This document shows, piece after piece, positions 1 to 8,889 of a DNA stretch of 45,319 nt. The stretch lies in contig JAJRYT010000104.1 of NCBI GenBank assembly GCA_024275635.1, positions 1 through 45,319 of the forward strand, given 5' to 3'. A program made the translations under genes and the position numbers. This DNA is from Chloroflexota bacterium. GTDB taxonomy: Bacteria; Chloroflexota; Anaerolineae; Promineifilales; Promineifilaceae. Under the pieces are notes generated by a model. The model was given only the letters and a program-made list of their open reading frames with translations. It had not been told where the DNA came from and searched no databases. The first letter of the stretch is position 1; every line of letters begins with the position of its first letter.

Positions 1-215
1 CAACTTTACTCGAGTACGAATATTTGAACATCGCATAAAAAGAGTGACATGCAAATATTATTTGAATACAAACCCACGCGGTCGAGTACGGTTTGGAAGC
101 AATCTGTTAGGAATGTACAAAGTCGAGCTAAGGGTTTTTTGGCTCCATATGATGAGGCTCTCAGGAGTAAAACCCTTAGGGTCTCGGTAGCCCCCTGAAC
201 GCTTACATAAAAAGT

Positions 216-268
216 GATGAGGGATGCGTGATGTTCGACTCATCCCTCATCCCTCGTTCCTCATTCCT
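216..268. repeat. Heptad word repeat with hairpin at the gpmI stop
   Basis: Four heptamers of the type CATCCCT/CGTTCCT/CATTCCT run from 241 to 268. They are preceded by an inverted copy: GATGAGGGATG at 216-226 pairs perfectly with CATCCCTCATC at 241-251. The tandem part covers the gpmI stop codon (261-263, minus strand). No T-run follows, so it is not a standard intrinsic terminator. The remaining bases 1-215 hold nothing I recognise. Confidence 0.7.
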
Positions 269-1799
269 GTATAACACTGCGTCCTGTCATCTCTTCCGGC
301 TGGGCCACGCCCAGCAAATCCAGCGCCGTTGGAGCCACATCGGCCAGGATACCACGCGGGCGTAAGTTGACATACCCATCCACGCCGATAATGAAAAAGG
401 ATACCGGCTGCGTCGTGTGATAAGTGTGGGGGTTGCCTGTTTTGTGGTCTTTCATTCGTTCACAGTTGCCGTGATCGGCCGTGACCAGAGCCACGCCCCC
501 TTTATCCACAATAGCCTGAACCAGCCGCCCGGCGCATTCATCCACCGTCTCGACCGCCTTAATTGCTGCCTCTAACACTCCTGTATGCCCCACCATGTCG
601 GGATTGGCATAATTGACCAGGATAAAATCATCATCCTGGTCCTGCACCCGCTTGACAACGGCGTCGGTCAGTAAATAGGCGCTCATTTCCGGCTGTAAAT
701 CATAAGTTGGCACCTTGGGCGACGGCTCCAGGTGGCGCTCCTCCCCGGCAAACATCGTTTCCACACCACCGTTGAAGAAATAGGTGACGTGGGCATACTT
801 TTCCGTCTCGGCGGCATGAAACTGCTTCAACCCTCTTTTGCTCAACAGTTCAGCCAGGACATTAGTGATTGTTACTTCCGGAAAGATGACCTTCGCTCCA
901 TAGGAATCATCATAATTGGTCATCGTGAGTATGGTCAAATCTTCGATGAAGTTGCGCTTGAAGCCGTCAAAATCGCGGGAGGTGAAGATGGTCAACGGCT
1001 GGCGCATCCGGTCAGAGCGGAAGTTGTAAAAGATGACGACATCCCCTGACTCTATCTTGACATTTTTATCGCCCACATCAATCGCTGCCGGCAGGATGAA
1101 TTCATCGGTCACACCCTCGGCGTGGGATCGTTCAATGGCGGCGCGGGCGGACGGCGCAGTCCGTCCGGCGTCGCCCTCATGCAGGGCAATGGCCCGGTAG
1201 CCTTTCTCTGTGCGCGGCCACCGTTTGTCCCGATCCATCGTGTAATAACGGCCGCTTACCGAAGCCACGACCACATCCTGCTCCTGCTGGTACGCTTCCA
1301 GCGCCGCCAGAAAATCCAGGCTGCTCTGCGGCGGCGTGTCCCGTCCATCGGTGATGACGTGCAAAATCGGCTCAATGCCCTGCTCATTGGCCATATCCAA
1401 AATGGCAAACATATGGTCGCTGTGGCTATGAACACCGCCCGGCCCGAATAAACCGATGACATGCAGTTTGCTGCCTTTGACCTTAACCGTCTCCATCGCT
1501 TGAATCAACGCTGGCATTTGATTAAACGAGCCATCTCGAATTGCCAGGTTGATGCGGGTCAAATCCTGGTAAACAACGCGACCCGCGCCCAGGTTCAAAT
1601 GACCCACTTCTGAGTTGCCCATCTGTCCATCGGGCAAACCGACAGCTTCGCCGGAAGCGTCCAAAATCGTGCGCTCCAGGGTTCGCATCCATTTATCGTA
1701 ATTGGGCGTGCGGCCCAACACCGCCGCGTTTCCATCTTCTTTTTCACGGATGCCCCAACCATCAAGGATGATGAGGGCAACTGGTTTGTATGTTTTCAT
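261..1799 (-). CDS. gpmI: 2,3-bisphosphoglycerate-independent phosphoglycerate mutase
   Basis: Interconverts 3-phosphoglycerate and 2-phosphoglycerate in glycolysis and gluconeogenesis, using a phosphoserine intermediate and two manganese ions in the cytoplasm. The 512-residue length is normal for the family. The N-terminus carries the metal-binding LDGWG motif (Asp13), the nucleophilic serine lies in GNSEVGH (Ser63), and the C-terminal metal motif ADHGNCE and the HTYHTTQPV stretch are both present. The ATG is preceded by AGGAGA at a good distance (1805-1810 on the complementary strand). It stands alone, leftward, with a hairpin-rich gap upstream and a heptad repeat across its stop codon. It contains no copy of the ACGGCCGT octamer, unlike most other genes here. 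Identification is secure. Confidence 0.97.
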   Translation of the reverse strand: MKTYKPVALIILDGWGIREKEDGNAAVLGRTPNYDKWMRTLERTILDASGEAVGLPDGQMGNSEVGHLNLGAGRVVYQDLTRINLAIRDGSFNQMPALIQAMETVKVKGSKLHVIGLFGPGGVHSHSDHMFAILDMANEQGIEPILHVITDGRDTPPQSSLDFLAALEAYQQEQDVVVASVSGRYYTMDRDKRWPRTEKGYRAIALHEGDAGRTAPSARAAIERSHAEGVTDEFILPAAIDVGDKNVKIESGDVVIFYNFRSDRMRQPLTIFTSRDFDGFKRNFIEDLTILTMTNYDDSYGAKVIFPEVTITNVLAELLSKRGLKQFHAAETEKYAHVTYFFNGGVETMFAGEERHLEPSPKVPTYDLQPEMSAYLLTDAVVKRVQDQDDDFILVNYANPDMVGHTGVLEAAIKAVETVDECAGRLVQAIVDKGGVALVTADHGNCERMKDHKTGNPHTYHTTQPVSFFIIGVDGYVNLRPRGILADVAPTALDLLGVAQPEEMTGRSVIQE

Positions 1800-1883
1800 T
1801 CGTTCTCCTGATTAAGCTGCCGGTTAGAACCGGAATTCTACGCTTTTATCGTATCTTGGGCATGGTTTAGAAACCTACATGGT

Positions 1884-1939
1884 TAGCTTGACAACTTGTA
1901 GGGCAATTTTGCAAAACCGCCCTGCAAGTTGTCAAGCTA
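1884..1939. repeat. Long inverted repeat in gpmI upstream gap
   Basis: Arms of 21 bp at 1884-1904 and 1919-1939 pair at 20 of 21 positions around a 14-base loop that itself contains TTTTGCAAAA. It is one of three separate hairpins in the 480-base gap between gpmI and the SAM riboswitch. No T-run follows on either strand, so I read it as a dispersed intergenic hairpin element rather than a terminator. Confidence 0.7.
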
Positions 1940-2033
1940 ATTTGAACCGTGTCCATTTTTCTTTTTCCAACAAGCTATGATTATCAACCATTTGCCGTCG
2001 GCCGGCCAATCATAGGTGATGTTCGGGGCAAAA

Positions 2034-2062
2034 GTCGTCAACGGTTGAAAACCGTTGACGAC
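2034..2062. repeat. Perfect hairpin, 13-bp stem
   Basis: GTCGTCAACGGTT (2034-2046) pairs perfectly with AACCGTTGACGAC (2050-2062) around a 3-base loop. No protein-coding signal was found in the surrounding gap (1800-2279). Confidence 0.7.
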
Positions 2063-2134
2063 TGTCATAAAAAGTACACTAAAGCGCACTGAAACGATCA
2101 TTCTTCAACCTGCTTCAGCCGGTTTCTGGTCTCA

Positions 2135-2157
2135 GCCGATGAATTCCATTCATCGGC
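2135..2157. repeat. Perfect hairpin, 10-bp stem
   Basis: GCCGATGAAT (2135-2144) and ATTCATCGGC (2148-2157) form a perfect stem with a 3-base loop. It is the third distinct hairpin in the gap upstream of the SAM riboswitch. Confidence 0.6.
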
Positions 2158-2279
2158 GATCAGAGTATGCAATCGCCCTAGACCCAGATGAATTGAATTT
2201 GACATTCATTGCTGCATCTGCTATGCTGTTCGCCAACAACTGAATAGCTGGTGACGGTATTTTCCAATCGTCACCCACA

Positions 2280-2394
2280 CTTATCCAGAGAGGCAGAGGG
2301 ACCGGCCCGATGAAGCCTCAGCAACCACTCCGTAAGCGAAAAGCGGACAGAGCAGGTGCTAACTCCGACAGAAGATTTTCTTCTGGAAGATGAG
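2280..2394 (+). promoter_or_regulatory. SAM-I (S-box) riboswitch aptamer
   Basis: The conserved S-box core is readable: AGAGGCAGAGGGAC, then GGCCCGATGAAGCCTCAGCA, then CAGGTGCTAACTCC. The P1 helix closes between CTTATC (2280-2285) and GATGAG (2389-2394), with one T-G pair. The P4 hairpin is CAGAAGA (2369-2375) with TCTTCTG (2379-2385). A Rho-independent terminator follows 24 bases later, and the next gene is cystathionine gamma-synthase. This is the usual arrangement for shutting off methionine synthesis when S-adenosylmethionine is abundant. The terminator 5' arm (GCCTCT, 2420-2425) is also complementary to AGAGGC at 2289-2294 inside the aptamer. That might offer an alternative pairing, but this part is inference. 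Confidence 0.92.
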
Positions 2395-2417
2395 TAGTGG
2401 AATGCCCACAAACAGGT

Positions 2418-2453
2418 ACGCCTCTTCTGAACTTCCAGGAGAGGCGTTTTTTG
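2418..2453 (+). terminator. Intrinsic terminator of the SAM riboswitch
   Basis: ACGCCTCT (2418-2425) pairs with AGAGGCGT (2440-2447) and is followed directly by a T-run (2447-2452). It lies between the SAM-I aptamer and the cystathionine gamma-synthase start, so it is the likely expression platform for transcriptional attenuation. Confidence 0.88.
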
Positions 2454-2460
2454 TTGAAAA

Positions 2461-2530
2461 TTGATAATTGAAGATTAATGATTGAGGATTGATGATGAGT
2501 TAGCCAATCATCAATCTTCAATCATCAATC
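2461..2530. repeat. GATTGAT-type word repeat, inverted arms
   Basis: Variants of GATTGAT/GATTGAA run through this stretch, and arms at 2473-2497 and 2506-2530 are inverted copies matching at 22 of 25 positions. It fills the leader between the riboswitch terminator and the ribosome binding site of the next gene. The same word type recurs between sufB/sufD, sufD/sufS and upstream of the 38.2-39.4 kb hydrolase. Confidence 0.75.
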
Positions 2531-2547
2531 CCAGATGAGGTGGCGAA

Positions 2548-3813
2548 ATGTTTGATGTGGTACAGACTCAGGAAACAGCAGAATTGAATGTTTGGCAGAA
2601 ACGGCCGTTTGGCTCCTCCACCCGCGCCGTGCATGGACAATTAGACGGCCGTCGCCCCAACGCCCACCATGCGTTGACGACGCCGCTGGTACAGACGGCA
2701 ACCTACACCTTTACCGACACGGCCGATTTATGCGCTTTCATGGATGCCAAAATGTGGGGCGGCGTAGAAGGGCGGGGAGAATACGGCCGTTACGGCAACC
2801 CCACCGTCCAATCCGCCGAAAAACGCATTGCCGCCCTGGAAAATGGAGGCGACGCGCTCTTATTCCCGACGGGAATGACGGCCGTTACCAACGTTCTGCT
2901 CTCCATTCTACCCACCGGCAGCCACATCATCTTCACCGACGATTGTTACCGCAAAACCCGCGTCTTCGTCAGCGCCTTCCTGCGGCGGCTGGGCATCGAA
3001 AGCGCCCAGGTGGCGATGGGCGACTACGACGCGCTGGAAGCCGCCATCCAGCCCAACACCCGCATCATCATCAGCGAAAGCCCGACCAATCCCTACCTGC
3101 GCGTGGCCGACCTGGAAAAACTGGCCCAAATCGCCCGGCGGCATCGCGGCGTCAAAACCATCATTGACGCCACCTTTGCCACACCGGTTAACCAGAAACC
3201 GCTCGATTTCGGCATAGACCTGGTCATTCACAGCGCCACCAAATACCTCAGCGGGCACAACGACATCATGGCTGGCGTGGCTGTGGGTGACGCCGGGCTG
3301 ATTCATGCCCTACGCCAGAGCCAGGGGATGTTGGGCGGGGTGCTCGACCCGCACGCCGCCTACCTGCTGGAGCGCGGCTTGAAGACGTTGCAACTGCGCG
3401 TCCAACGCCAGAATGAGACGGCGCAGGCTGTGGCCGAATTTCTGGAACAGCATCCCAAAGTGGAACGGGTCTGGTATCCTGGTCTGGCTTCCCATCCCGA
3501 TTACGCGGTGGCGCAGGCGCAGATGAACGGGTTTGGCGGCGTAGTCAGCTTTGAGATCGCGTCCGCGTCTGGCGAGGACCCGCTGCACACCACATCTCGC
3601 TTTATTGATGCGATGACAATCCCCCTGATTGCCCCCAGCCTGGGCGGCGTGGAAAGCTTGATTGAACAGCCGTCACTCATGTCCTACTATGAACTGTCCA
3701 CTGAGGAAAGATTGACAATTGGCATCAAGGATAATTTGGTTAGATTTGCCATTGGCATTGAGGATACGGCCGATATACTGGCGGATTTAGAGCAGGCTCT
3801 GCGGGTAATTTAG
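2548..3813 (+). CDS. metB: Cystathionine gamma-synthase (PLP enzyme)
   Basis: Joins an activated homoserine ester with cysteine to give cystathionine, the entry to the transsulfuration route to methionine. It belongs to the Cys/Met-metabolism PLP family. The cofactor-binding RYGNPT motif is near residue 81, IIDATFATP contains the PLP-contacting Asp207, and the PLP lysine is Lys232 in HSATKYLSGHND. The GHND signature after the lysine resembles plant-type cystathionine gamma-synthase, but methionine gamma-lyase or O-acylhomoserine sulfhydrylase cannot be fully excluded from sequence alone. The ATG is preceded by AGATGAGGTGG. Control by the upstream SAM-I riboswitch supports the methionine role. 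Aspartokinase follows 117 bp downstream across a heptad repeat, probably in the same transcript. Confidence 0.9.
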   Translation: MFDVVQTQETAELNVWQKRPFGSSTRAVHGQLDGRRPNAHHALTTPLVQTATYTFTDTADLCAFMDAKMWGGVEGRGEYGRYGNPTVQSAEKRIAALENGGDALLFPTGMTAVTNVLLSILPTGSHIIFTDDCYRKTRVFVSAFLRRLGIESAQVAMGDYDALEAAIQPNTRIIISESPTNPYLRVADLEKLAQIARRHRGVKTIIDATFATPVNQKPLDFGIDLVIHSATKYLSGHNDIMAGVAVGDAGLIHALRQSQGMLGGVLDPHAAYLLERGLKTLQLRVQRQNETAQAVAEFLEQHPKVERVWYPGLASHPDYAVAQAQMNGFGGVVSFEIASASGEDPLHTTSRFIDAMTIPLIAPSLGGVESLIEQPSLMSYYELSTEERLTIGIKDNLVRFAIGIEDTADILADLEQALRVI

Positions 3814-3816
3814 TAG

Positions 3817-3900
3817 TTGGTAATTGGTAATTGGTAACTGGTAATTGGTAATTGGTAATTGGTAAAGTCACAATTACTAATTACCCAATTACCCAATTAC
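3817..3900. repeat. TTGGTAA heptad array with inverted tail
   Basis: Seven contiguous heptamers TTGGTAA (one reads CTGGTAA) occupy 3817-3865. A 6-base spacer follows, then inverted words AATTACT and AATTACCC to 3900. The array starts 3 bases after the cystathionine gamma-synthase stop and ends 30 bases before the aspartokinase ATG, filling most of the intercistronic gap and able to fold back on itself. Confidence 0.85.
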
Positions 3901-3930
3901 TATCCAAACAACAAACACGGGGTAAACATC

Positions 3931-5346
3931 ATGACACTGGTAATGAAATTCGGCGGCACATCGGTAGGGAGCGCGGCGGCGATGCGGGAAACGGCCGTTC
4001 TCATCCAACAAACGCAAAAAGAATGGGGACAGGTGGTTGTGATTGCTTCCGGAATGGGGTCCAAGCCAGTGAAAGTGACCGATTTGTTGTTGAATGGAGC
4101 GCATACGGCCGTATCCGGTGACGGCGAAACCTATAAACAGTTAGCCGGCCAACTGCGCCAAATTCATACCGAGGCAATTGACGGCTTGCTGGAGCCGGAA
4201 GAGGATCGTCAGTCAATTTTGGCCGAAATCAACCAGTTCGTAAAACGCTTCGAGCGATTATGTCAGGCGGTCTTCGTCCTGGGCGAGCTGACGCCGCGGG
4301 CGCTGGACGCCATCAGCGGCATGGGCGAGCAGATGAGTGTGCGCATCCTGGCCGCTTACCTGCGCCAAATCGGACACCCGGCGGAAGCGATTGACGCGAC
4401 GGAGTTGGTGGTAACAGACAACAATTTCCAGGCGGCGACCCCGTTAATGGATTTGACTGAGGAGAAGGTGGCGGCCAGGTTACGGCCGTTGCTCGCTCAG
4501 GGTGATAGCCCGACGATCCCCATCGTCACCGGCTTTATTGGCGCGACCCAAACCGGCACAACGACCACACTGGGCCGGGGCGGTTCTGATTTCAGCGCCG
4601 CCATTTTGGGGCAGGCGCTCCACGCCGACGAAGTGTGGATTTGGACGGACGTGGACGGCGTGATGTCCGCCGACCCGCGCCTCGTCCCCAACGCCCGCAA
4701 CATCCCCACGCTCACCTACCGCGAGGTGTCGGAACTGGCTTTTTACGGGGCTAAAGTGCTACATCCCAAGACGATACGGCCGTGCGTCGAAAACGGCATC
4801 CCCCTGCGCATCAAAAACACCTTCAACCCGGCCCACGCCGGCACCGTCATCGTCCCCGATAATGGCGCGGTCAACGGCGGTATCAAGGCGGTGACGGCCA
4901 TCAAAGATTTAAGCCTCATCACGGTGGAAGGCAAGGGGATGATGGGCGTGACGGGCATCGCCGCGCGCACCTTTGGCGCGGTGGCCCGCAGCGGCGTCAG
5001 CGTCCTACTCATCAGCCAGGCGTCGTCGGAGCAATCCATTTGCTTCTCCACGCCAGATGAAACGGCCGACAGCGTCATCACAGCGCTAGAAACAGCGTTT
5101 GCCGCAGAGTTGGCGCGGCGGGACATTGACCGCATCTGGGCGCAGCACGATGTCTCCATTGTCACGGTAGTGGGCGTGGGGATGCGCCACACGCCGGGGA
5201 TCGCCGGGCGGCTGTTCAGCGCATTGGGCCGGCATCAGGTCAACATCATCGCTATCGCCCAAGGCTCGTCGGAGTGCAGTATTAGTTTGGTCGTGGATGG
5301 AGGGGATACGGGAACGGCCGTGGCCCACATTCATGATCTGATCTAG
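3931..5346 (+). CDS. lysC: Aspartate kinase with two C-terminal ACT domains
   Basis: Phosphorylates aspartate, the first step to lysine, threonine and methionine. The kinase domain starts with KFGGTSVG (residues 6-13) and carries RGGSDFSAAIL and the WTDVDGVMSADPR loop. Two ACT regulatory domains follow, beginning at about LITVEGKGMMGVTGIA and VSIVTVVGVGMRHTPGIA, so feedback inhibition by an amino-acid end product is expected. I chose the ATG at 3931 because the extra in-frame codons upstream translate the heptad repeat. The ribosome binding site is weak (GGGG at about 3919). At 471 residues it is a monofunctional aspartokinase with no homoserine dehydrogenase part. Sharing a transcript with the riboswitch-controlled gene before it would put it under SAM control, which is inference. 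Confidence 0.93.
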   Translation: MTLVMKFGGTSVGSAAAMRETAVLIQQTQKEWGQVVVIASGMGSKPVKVTDLLLNGAHTAVSGDGETYKQLAGQLRQIHTEAIDGLLEPEEDRQSILAEINQFVKRFERLCQAVFVLGELTPRALDAISGMGEQMSVRILAAYLRQIGHPAEAIDATELVVTDNNFQAATPLMDLTEEKVAARLRPLLAQGDSPTIPIVTGFIGATQTGTTTTLGRGGSDFSAAILGQALHADEVWIWTDVDGVMSADPRLVPNARNIPTLTYREVSELAFYGAKVLHPKTIRPCVENGIPLRIKNTFNPAHAGTVIVPDNGAVNGGIKAVTAIKDLSLITVEGKGMMGVTGIAARTFGAVARSGVSVLLISQASSEQSICFSTPDETADSVITALETAFAAELARRDIDRIWAQHDVSIVTVVGVGMRHTPGIAGRLFSALGRHQVNIIAIAQGSSECSISLVVDGGDTGTAVAHIHDLI

Positions 5347-5367
5347 CGATTATGAACGGGGAGCTAC

Positions 5368-5580
5368 TCACCCTTCTGGGCATGAATTAGACGACAATGC
5401 GGCGAAATGTTCCAGGAGGGCGCGATGGATGAAGAGGTAACCACCACCAGCGCGGCGCAGGAAAATTCGATCCACCATGTCATCCAGGAAAACAACGAGC
5501 TTTTTGTCCCGAAACGGATATGGAAGCGTATTCTGCCTTGCCAGCAGCCAACGCAGCGTATAATGTTCAGCAATTCCCGC
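5368..5580 (-). pseudogene. Remnant of the C-terminus of a NACHT-type NTPase protein
   Basis: Read on the minus strand, this stretch gives EHYTLRWLLARQ, then FLDDMVDRIFLRRAGGG, then YLFIHRALLEHFAAL. From memory this resembles the region after the NTPase domain in bacterial NACHT proteins (typically LRRVGGGYIFIHRLLLEYFA). Nothing upstream encodes the P-loop or the rest of the protein, and the similarity stops at about 5580. That point coincides with an inverted repeat: CAGCAATTCCCGC at 5568-5580 and GCGGGAATTGCTG at 5662-5674, with an inner pair at 5583-5589 and 5638-5644. The frame stays open up to 5709, but those extra residues look unrelated. I read it as a truncated relic of a signalling or defence NTPase. 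No other gene was found in 5347-5756. Confidence 0.5.
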
Positions 5581-5756
5581 TCCTCGACTGAAATAAAAAT
5601 GGTTTTCGTAAACATTTTGCCCCAAAACTGGATTTTTAGTCGAGTAGCACAACGAAAAGCTGCGGGAATTGCTGGGGAAAACTAAAGAGTTATTAGTTAT
5701 TAAAACCAAACCGATAACGAATCATCCCACATCGGGGATTAATTTATGGGCGCCCG

Positions 5757-6230
5757 CTAAGTCAGCAAATCAACATCACCGGTGTACGGTTCCACATCGG
5801 CCGCTTCCAGTCCTTTGTGTGTTTCTTCAATATCATAAAGAATCCACTGTCCTTCCTGCAAGGCTTCGGGATCGCCAACCGTACTGCTTTTATGGAAAAA
5901 GATTTCTTCCCCGCCGCCGCGAACAATAAAGCCATACCCTTTACGCAAATTATACCATTTCATTCGCCCAATATACTTGCCTGTTTGGGGATCGATCTGA
6001 ATAGATGCCGGGGCATCGTAGGTACTACTTGCCGCCGGTCGCGGTTCTCTTCTGGGTCTTGGCGCTTGTCTGTCGGGAGCGCCTCTTGAATACTCCTCGC
6101 TTCTTAAATCGGCTACGTGCGCCGGATCGACCGGCAATCCTTGCTCGTTTAAGCGGCGCTGCATCTCGACAGTGAACAAGAATTTATTGCCTTGCTCGTC
6201 GGTTGCCCACATGTCTCTAAAGGTCGTCAT
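5757..6230 (-). CDS. Cold-shock-domain protein with N-terminal extension
   Basis: The last 70 or so of 157 residues form a cold-shock domain: GRMKWYNLRKGYGFI includes RNP1 (KGYGFI) and EIFFH is RNP2. Such domains bind single-stranded RNA or DNA and often act as RNA chaperones. The first 50 residues (starting MTTFRDMWATDEQGNKF) and an Arg/Pro-rich linker make it more than twice the length of a classical Csp, and I do not recognise the N-terminal part. The ATG has a clear CAGGAG site upstream. It begins 33 bp after the gyrA-like gene on the same strand, so co-transcription is likely. No terminator is obvious after its stop. Confidence 0.85.
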   Translation of the reverse strand: MTTFRDMWATDEQGNKFLFTVEMQRRLNEQGLPVDPAHVADLRSEEYSRGAPDRQAPRPRREPRPAASSTYDAPASIQIDPQTGKYIGRMKWYNLRKGYGFIVRGGGEEIFFHKSSTVGDPEALQEGQWILYDIEETHKGLEAADVEPYTGDVDLLT

Positions 6231-6263
6231 CGTTTCTGTCTCCTGAATAGTTTTAGCCTGGCC

Positions 6264-8816
6264 TTATCGCTTTTTGGCCTTATTAGTACCCGTTTTTCTT
6301 GCTCCCCTTGTTTTTTTAGCCGCCGGTTTATCCATCAAAGATAATTGTCGGGGAACGGCCGTTTCTCTTTCATCCTCCTTCCAATCCGGCCGCGCCGTCA
6401 ATTGGACCGCGCCCGTAATCCGGTTTCGCGGCCCCATCTTCCACAAGGGGCGCGGCTTAATGGCGCGGCTGCCTATCTGAGTTTTACCCAAAATTTGCTT
6501 TTTCGTCGAACCAATCGCCGTCGTAATCAACAACTGCGCCTTTTTCGGCCCAATAACAACCGCAACTACCTCCGATGCATCTTTCGGCAACCGCATGTTA
6601 ATCACCCCTTGCCCATAACGACCTTTCACAGGATATTCGCTCATCGCCGTCACCTTCGCCAGCCCGTTATCGGTGATACTCCACACATGGGCGTCCGGTT
6701 GGGCCACATCCATCATAATGACGCCATCAGCCTCATTCGCCAGCTTGATACCCATCACGCCGGCCGCGGGCAGCCCCATCGGGCGCACTTGTGATTCTTT
6801 GAACCGGATCAGTTGTCCAGCCGCCGTTGCCAATACAATTTCATCGTTGCCAGATGTCAACTTGACCCAGCCCAAAGAGTCGTCATCAGCTACGCCAATA
6901 ACGGTGAATGGGTCAGTGGTAATGCCCGGTAAATCTTCCAGACGTACGCGCTTAACCACCCCAGCTAATGTTGCCAGGGTAAGATAGCCTTCGTTGGCAG
7001 AAGACGGCCGTACCAACGCCGCCGCCAAATGATCCCGCCGCGTCATCGCCGTCAAATCCGCCCAATGCGTCCCTTGCCCCATTTCCCGCGCCTGCGGCAA
7101 TTGGTAAACAGGGAGAGAAACAGAACGGCCGTCCGCTGCAAACAAATACAACACATCCTGCGTATTCGCCTCCAGCAGCGCCCGTGGTTGCTCCGCCGGT
7201 TTCAGCGGGATATTAATCATCTCTGCCGACGTCGTTCGAGCTAGCGTCCCTTTCTCACCTACCAACACCCACACCTGTTCATCCGGCAGCAAATCCGCCT
7301 CCGTAATCACCTGGCTTCGGCTCGTCTCCACAATCTGTGTCCGGCGTGGATCCGCATACTGCTCCCGAACCGCCTGCAATTCCTCCTTAATCATCTCCCG
7401 CATCATCTCCGGGCGCGACAATAACCGCTCTAGATACTTGATTAAATTCCGCTTTTCCTTGTATTCATCCTGAATCTTGCGCCGCTCCAAACCGGCCAAA
7501 CGGCGCAGCTGCATATCCAAAATCGCCTGCGCCTGTATCTCCGTCAGCTTAAAATTCTTGCGTAGGTTCGTCTTCGCCGTTTCCGCTGTGCGCGAACGGC
7601 GAATCGTGTCAATCACCGCATCCAAATTATCCAGCGCAATCAACAACCCTTCCAAAACATGCGCTCGATTGCGCGCCTTCTCCAAATCATACTCACTGCG
7701 GCGGCGCACCACCTCCAGCCGGTGATCCAGGTACACCCGCAGCGCCTGCTTCAACGTCAGCACACGCGGTTCGCCGTCCACCAGCGCCAACAACGAAACA
7801 CTAAACGTACTCTGCAGCGGCGTCAGACGGAACAAGTTAGCCAGCACATCCTCTGGCTCCACATTGCGCGTCGTTTCCAGAATAATCCGCATCCCATTCC
7901 GATCCGACTCGTCACGCAGATCAGTCAACCCTTCGATCTTGCCATCCCGGTGCAAATCGGCAATCCGACCCAACAAATTGGTTTTATTCGCCTGGTAAGG
8001 TAATTCTGTAATGACAATACGCGACTTATTGCGCTCCATCTGCTCCACATGGACCTTGGCCCGAACCGTTACCCGCCCGCGCCCGGTGGCATATGCCCCG
8101 GCAATGGCATCCGTCTCATTTTCAATCCCCTTGTACCGGAAAACCAAACCACCCGTTGGAAAATCCGGCCCCTTAATAAACTGCATCAAGTCGGTTATAG
8201 AGATATCATCCAACTTTTTCCAATGGTCCAGCATATAATCCAGCGCGTCAATCACCTCGCCCAGATTATGCGGCGGAATACTCGTCGCCATCCCCACGGC
8301 AATGCCCGATGAACCATTAACCAGTAAATTGGGAATCGTAGCCGGCAGCACGGTCGGCTCTTGCAGCGAATCATCAAAATTCGTGGAAAAATCAACCGTA
8401 TCCTTACTGATGTCATTGAGTAAGTCAAAACCGGCCTTGGCCATGCGGGCTTCCGTGTAGCGCATCGCCGCCGCCGCGTCCCCATCCAACGAACCGAAAT
8501 TACCCTGACCATCTACCAGCATATAGCGCATGGAAAAATCCTGAGCCATGCGTACCATCGCATCATAAACCGATTGGTCGCCATGCGGGTGATATTTACC
8601 CAGCACTTCCCCCACCACGCGTGCCGACTTTTTATAGGCGGTATTGGGCCGCAAGCCCATATCATACATAGCGTACAAAATACGCCGGTGTACCGGCTTC
8701 AAACCATCCCGCGCATCGGGCAGCGCCCGTGACACAATCACGCTCATCGCATAACTCAAATACGATTCGCGCATTTCATCATCAATATTGATTGTTTTTA
8801 CTGTTCCGATTTCCAT
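6264..8816 (-). CDS. gyrA: DNA gyrase subunit A (type IIA topoisomerase, cleavage subunit)
   Basis: Cuts and rejoins both DNA strands as the A subunit of a type IIA topoisomerase. The 850-residue chain has the full breakage-reunion domain: [31 protein letters not shown], and the catalytic tyrosine Tyr120 in [11 protein letters not shown]. The C-terminal half has beta-pinwheel blades such as [16 protein letters not shown] and a basic Lys/Arg-rich tail. The position of the usual GyrA box (QRRGGKG) in the first blade reads QAREMGQG, so the DNA-wrapping motif looks lost. A topoisomerase IV-like role is therefore possible. The residue aligned with E. coli Ser83 appears to be Gln81. A cold-shock gene follows. 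A candidate promoter lies at 8890-8918. Confidence 0.93.
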   Translation of the reverse strand: MEIGTVKTINIDDEMRESYLSYAMSVIVSRALPDARDGLKPVHRRILYAMYDMGLRPNTAYKKSARVVGEVLGKYHPHGDQSVYDAMVRMAQDFSMRYMLVDGQGNFGSLDGDAAAAMRYTEARMAKAGFDLLNDISKDTVDFSTNFDDSLQEPTVLPATIPNLLVNGSSGIAVGMATSIPPHNLGEVIDALDYMLDHWKKLDDISITDLMQFIKGPDFPTGGLVFRYKGIENETDAIAGAYATGRGRVTVRAKVHVEQMERNKSRIVITELPYQANKTNLLGRIADLHRDGKIEGLTDLRDESDRNGMRIILETTRNVEPEDVLANLFRLTPLQSTFSVSLLALVDGEPRVLTLKQALRVYLDHRLEVVRRRSEYDLEKARNRAHVLEGLLIALDNLDAVIDTIRRSRTAETAKTNLRKNFKLTEIQAQAILDMQLRRLAGLERRKIQDEYKEKRNLIKYLERLLSRPEMMREMIKEELQAVREQYADPRRTQIVETSRSQVITEADLLPDEQVWVLVGEKGTLARTTSAEMINIPLKPAEQPRALLEANTQDVLYLFAADGRSVSLPVYQLPQAREMGQGTHWADLTAMTRRDHLAAALVRPSSANEGYLTLATLAGVVKRVRLEDLPGITTDPFTVIGVADDDSLGWVKLTSGNDEIVLATAAGQLIRFKESQVRPMGLPAAGVMGIKLANEADGVIMMDVAQPDAHVWSITDNGLAKVTAMSEYPVKGRYGQGVINMRLPKDASEVVAVVIGPKKAQLLITTAIGSTKKQILGKTQIGSRAIKPRPLWKMGPRNRITGAVQLTARPDWKEDERETAVPRQLSLMDKPAAKKTRGARKTGTNKAKKR

Positions 8817-8832
8817 GTTTTAGAAGTTAGAA

Positions 8833-8867
8833 TATTTCCTCGGAAACTCCAAGTTTCCGGGGAAATA
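8833..8867. repeat. GGAAACTT hairpin, copy 1
   Basis: Arms 8833-8848 and 8852-8867 pair at 15 of 16 positions with a 3-base loop (core GGAAACT / AGTTTCC). A related hairpin with the same core lies at 26706-26746, so this is a dispersed family. Here it sits in the 5' leader of the gyrA-like gene. Confidence 0.75.
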
Positions 8868-8889
8868 GACATTAAAGTGAAAAATTTGT

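Noticed and set aside
58-243. Minus-strand 61-codon open frame
   Set aside because: No recognisable domain, no ribosome binding site, and part of it lies on the heptad repeat.
2055-2243. Plus-strand 62-codon open frame in the gpmI-riboswitch gap
   Set aside because: It begins inside one hairpin and runs through another; composition is not protein-like and no ribosome binding site precedes it.
5407-5685. Plus-strand open frame opposite the NACHT remnant
   Set aside because: The opposite strand carries the recognisable protein similarity; this frame shows none.
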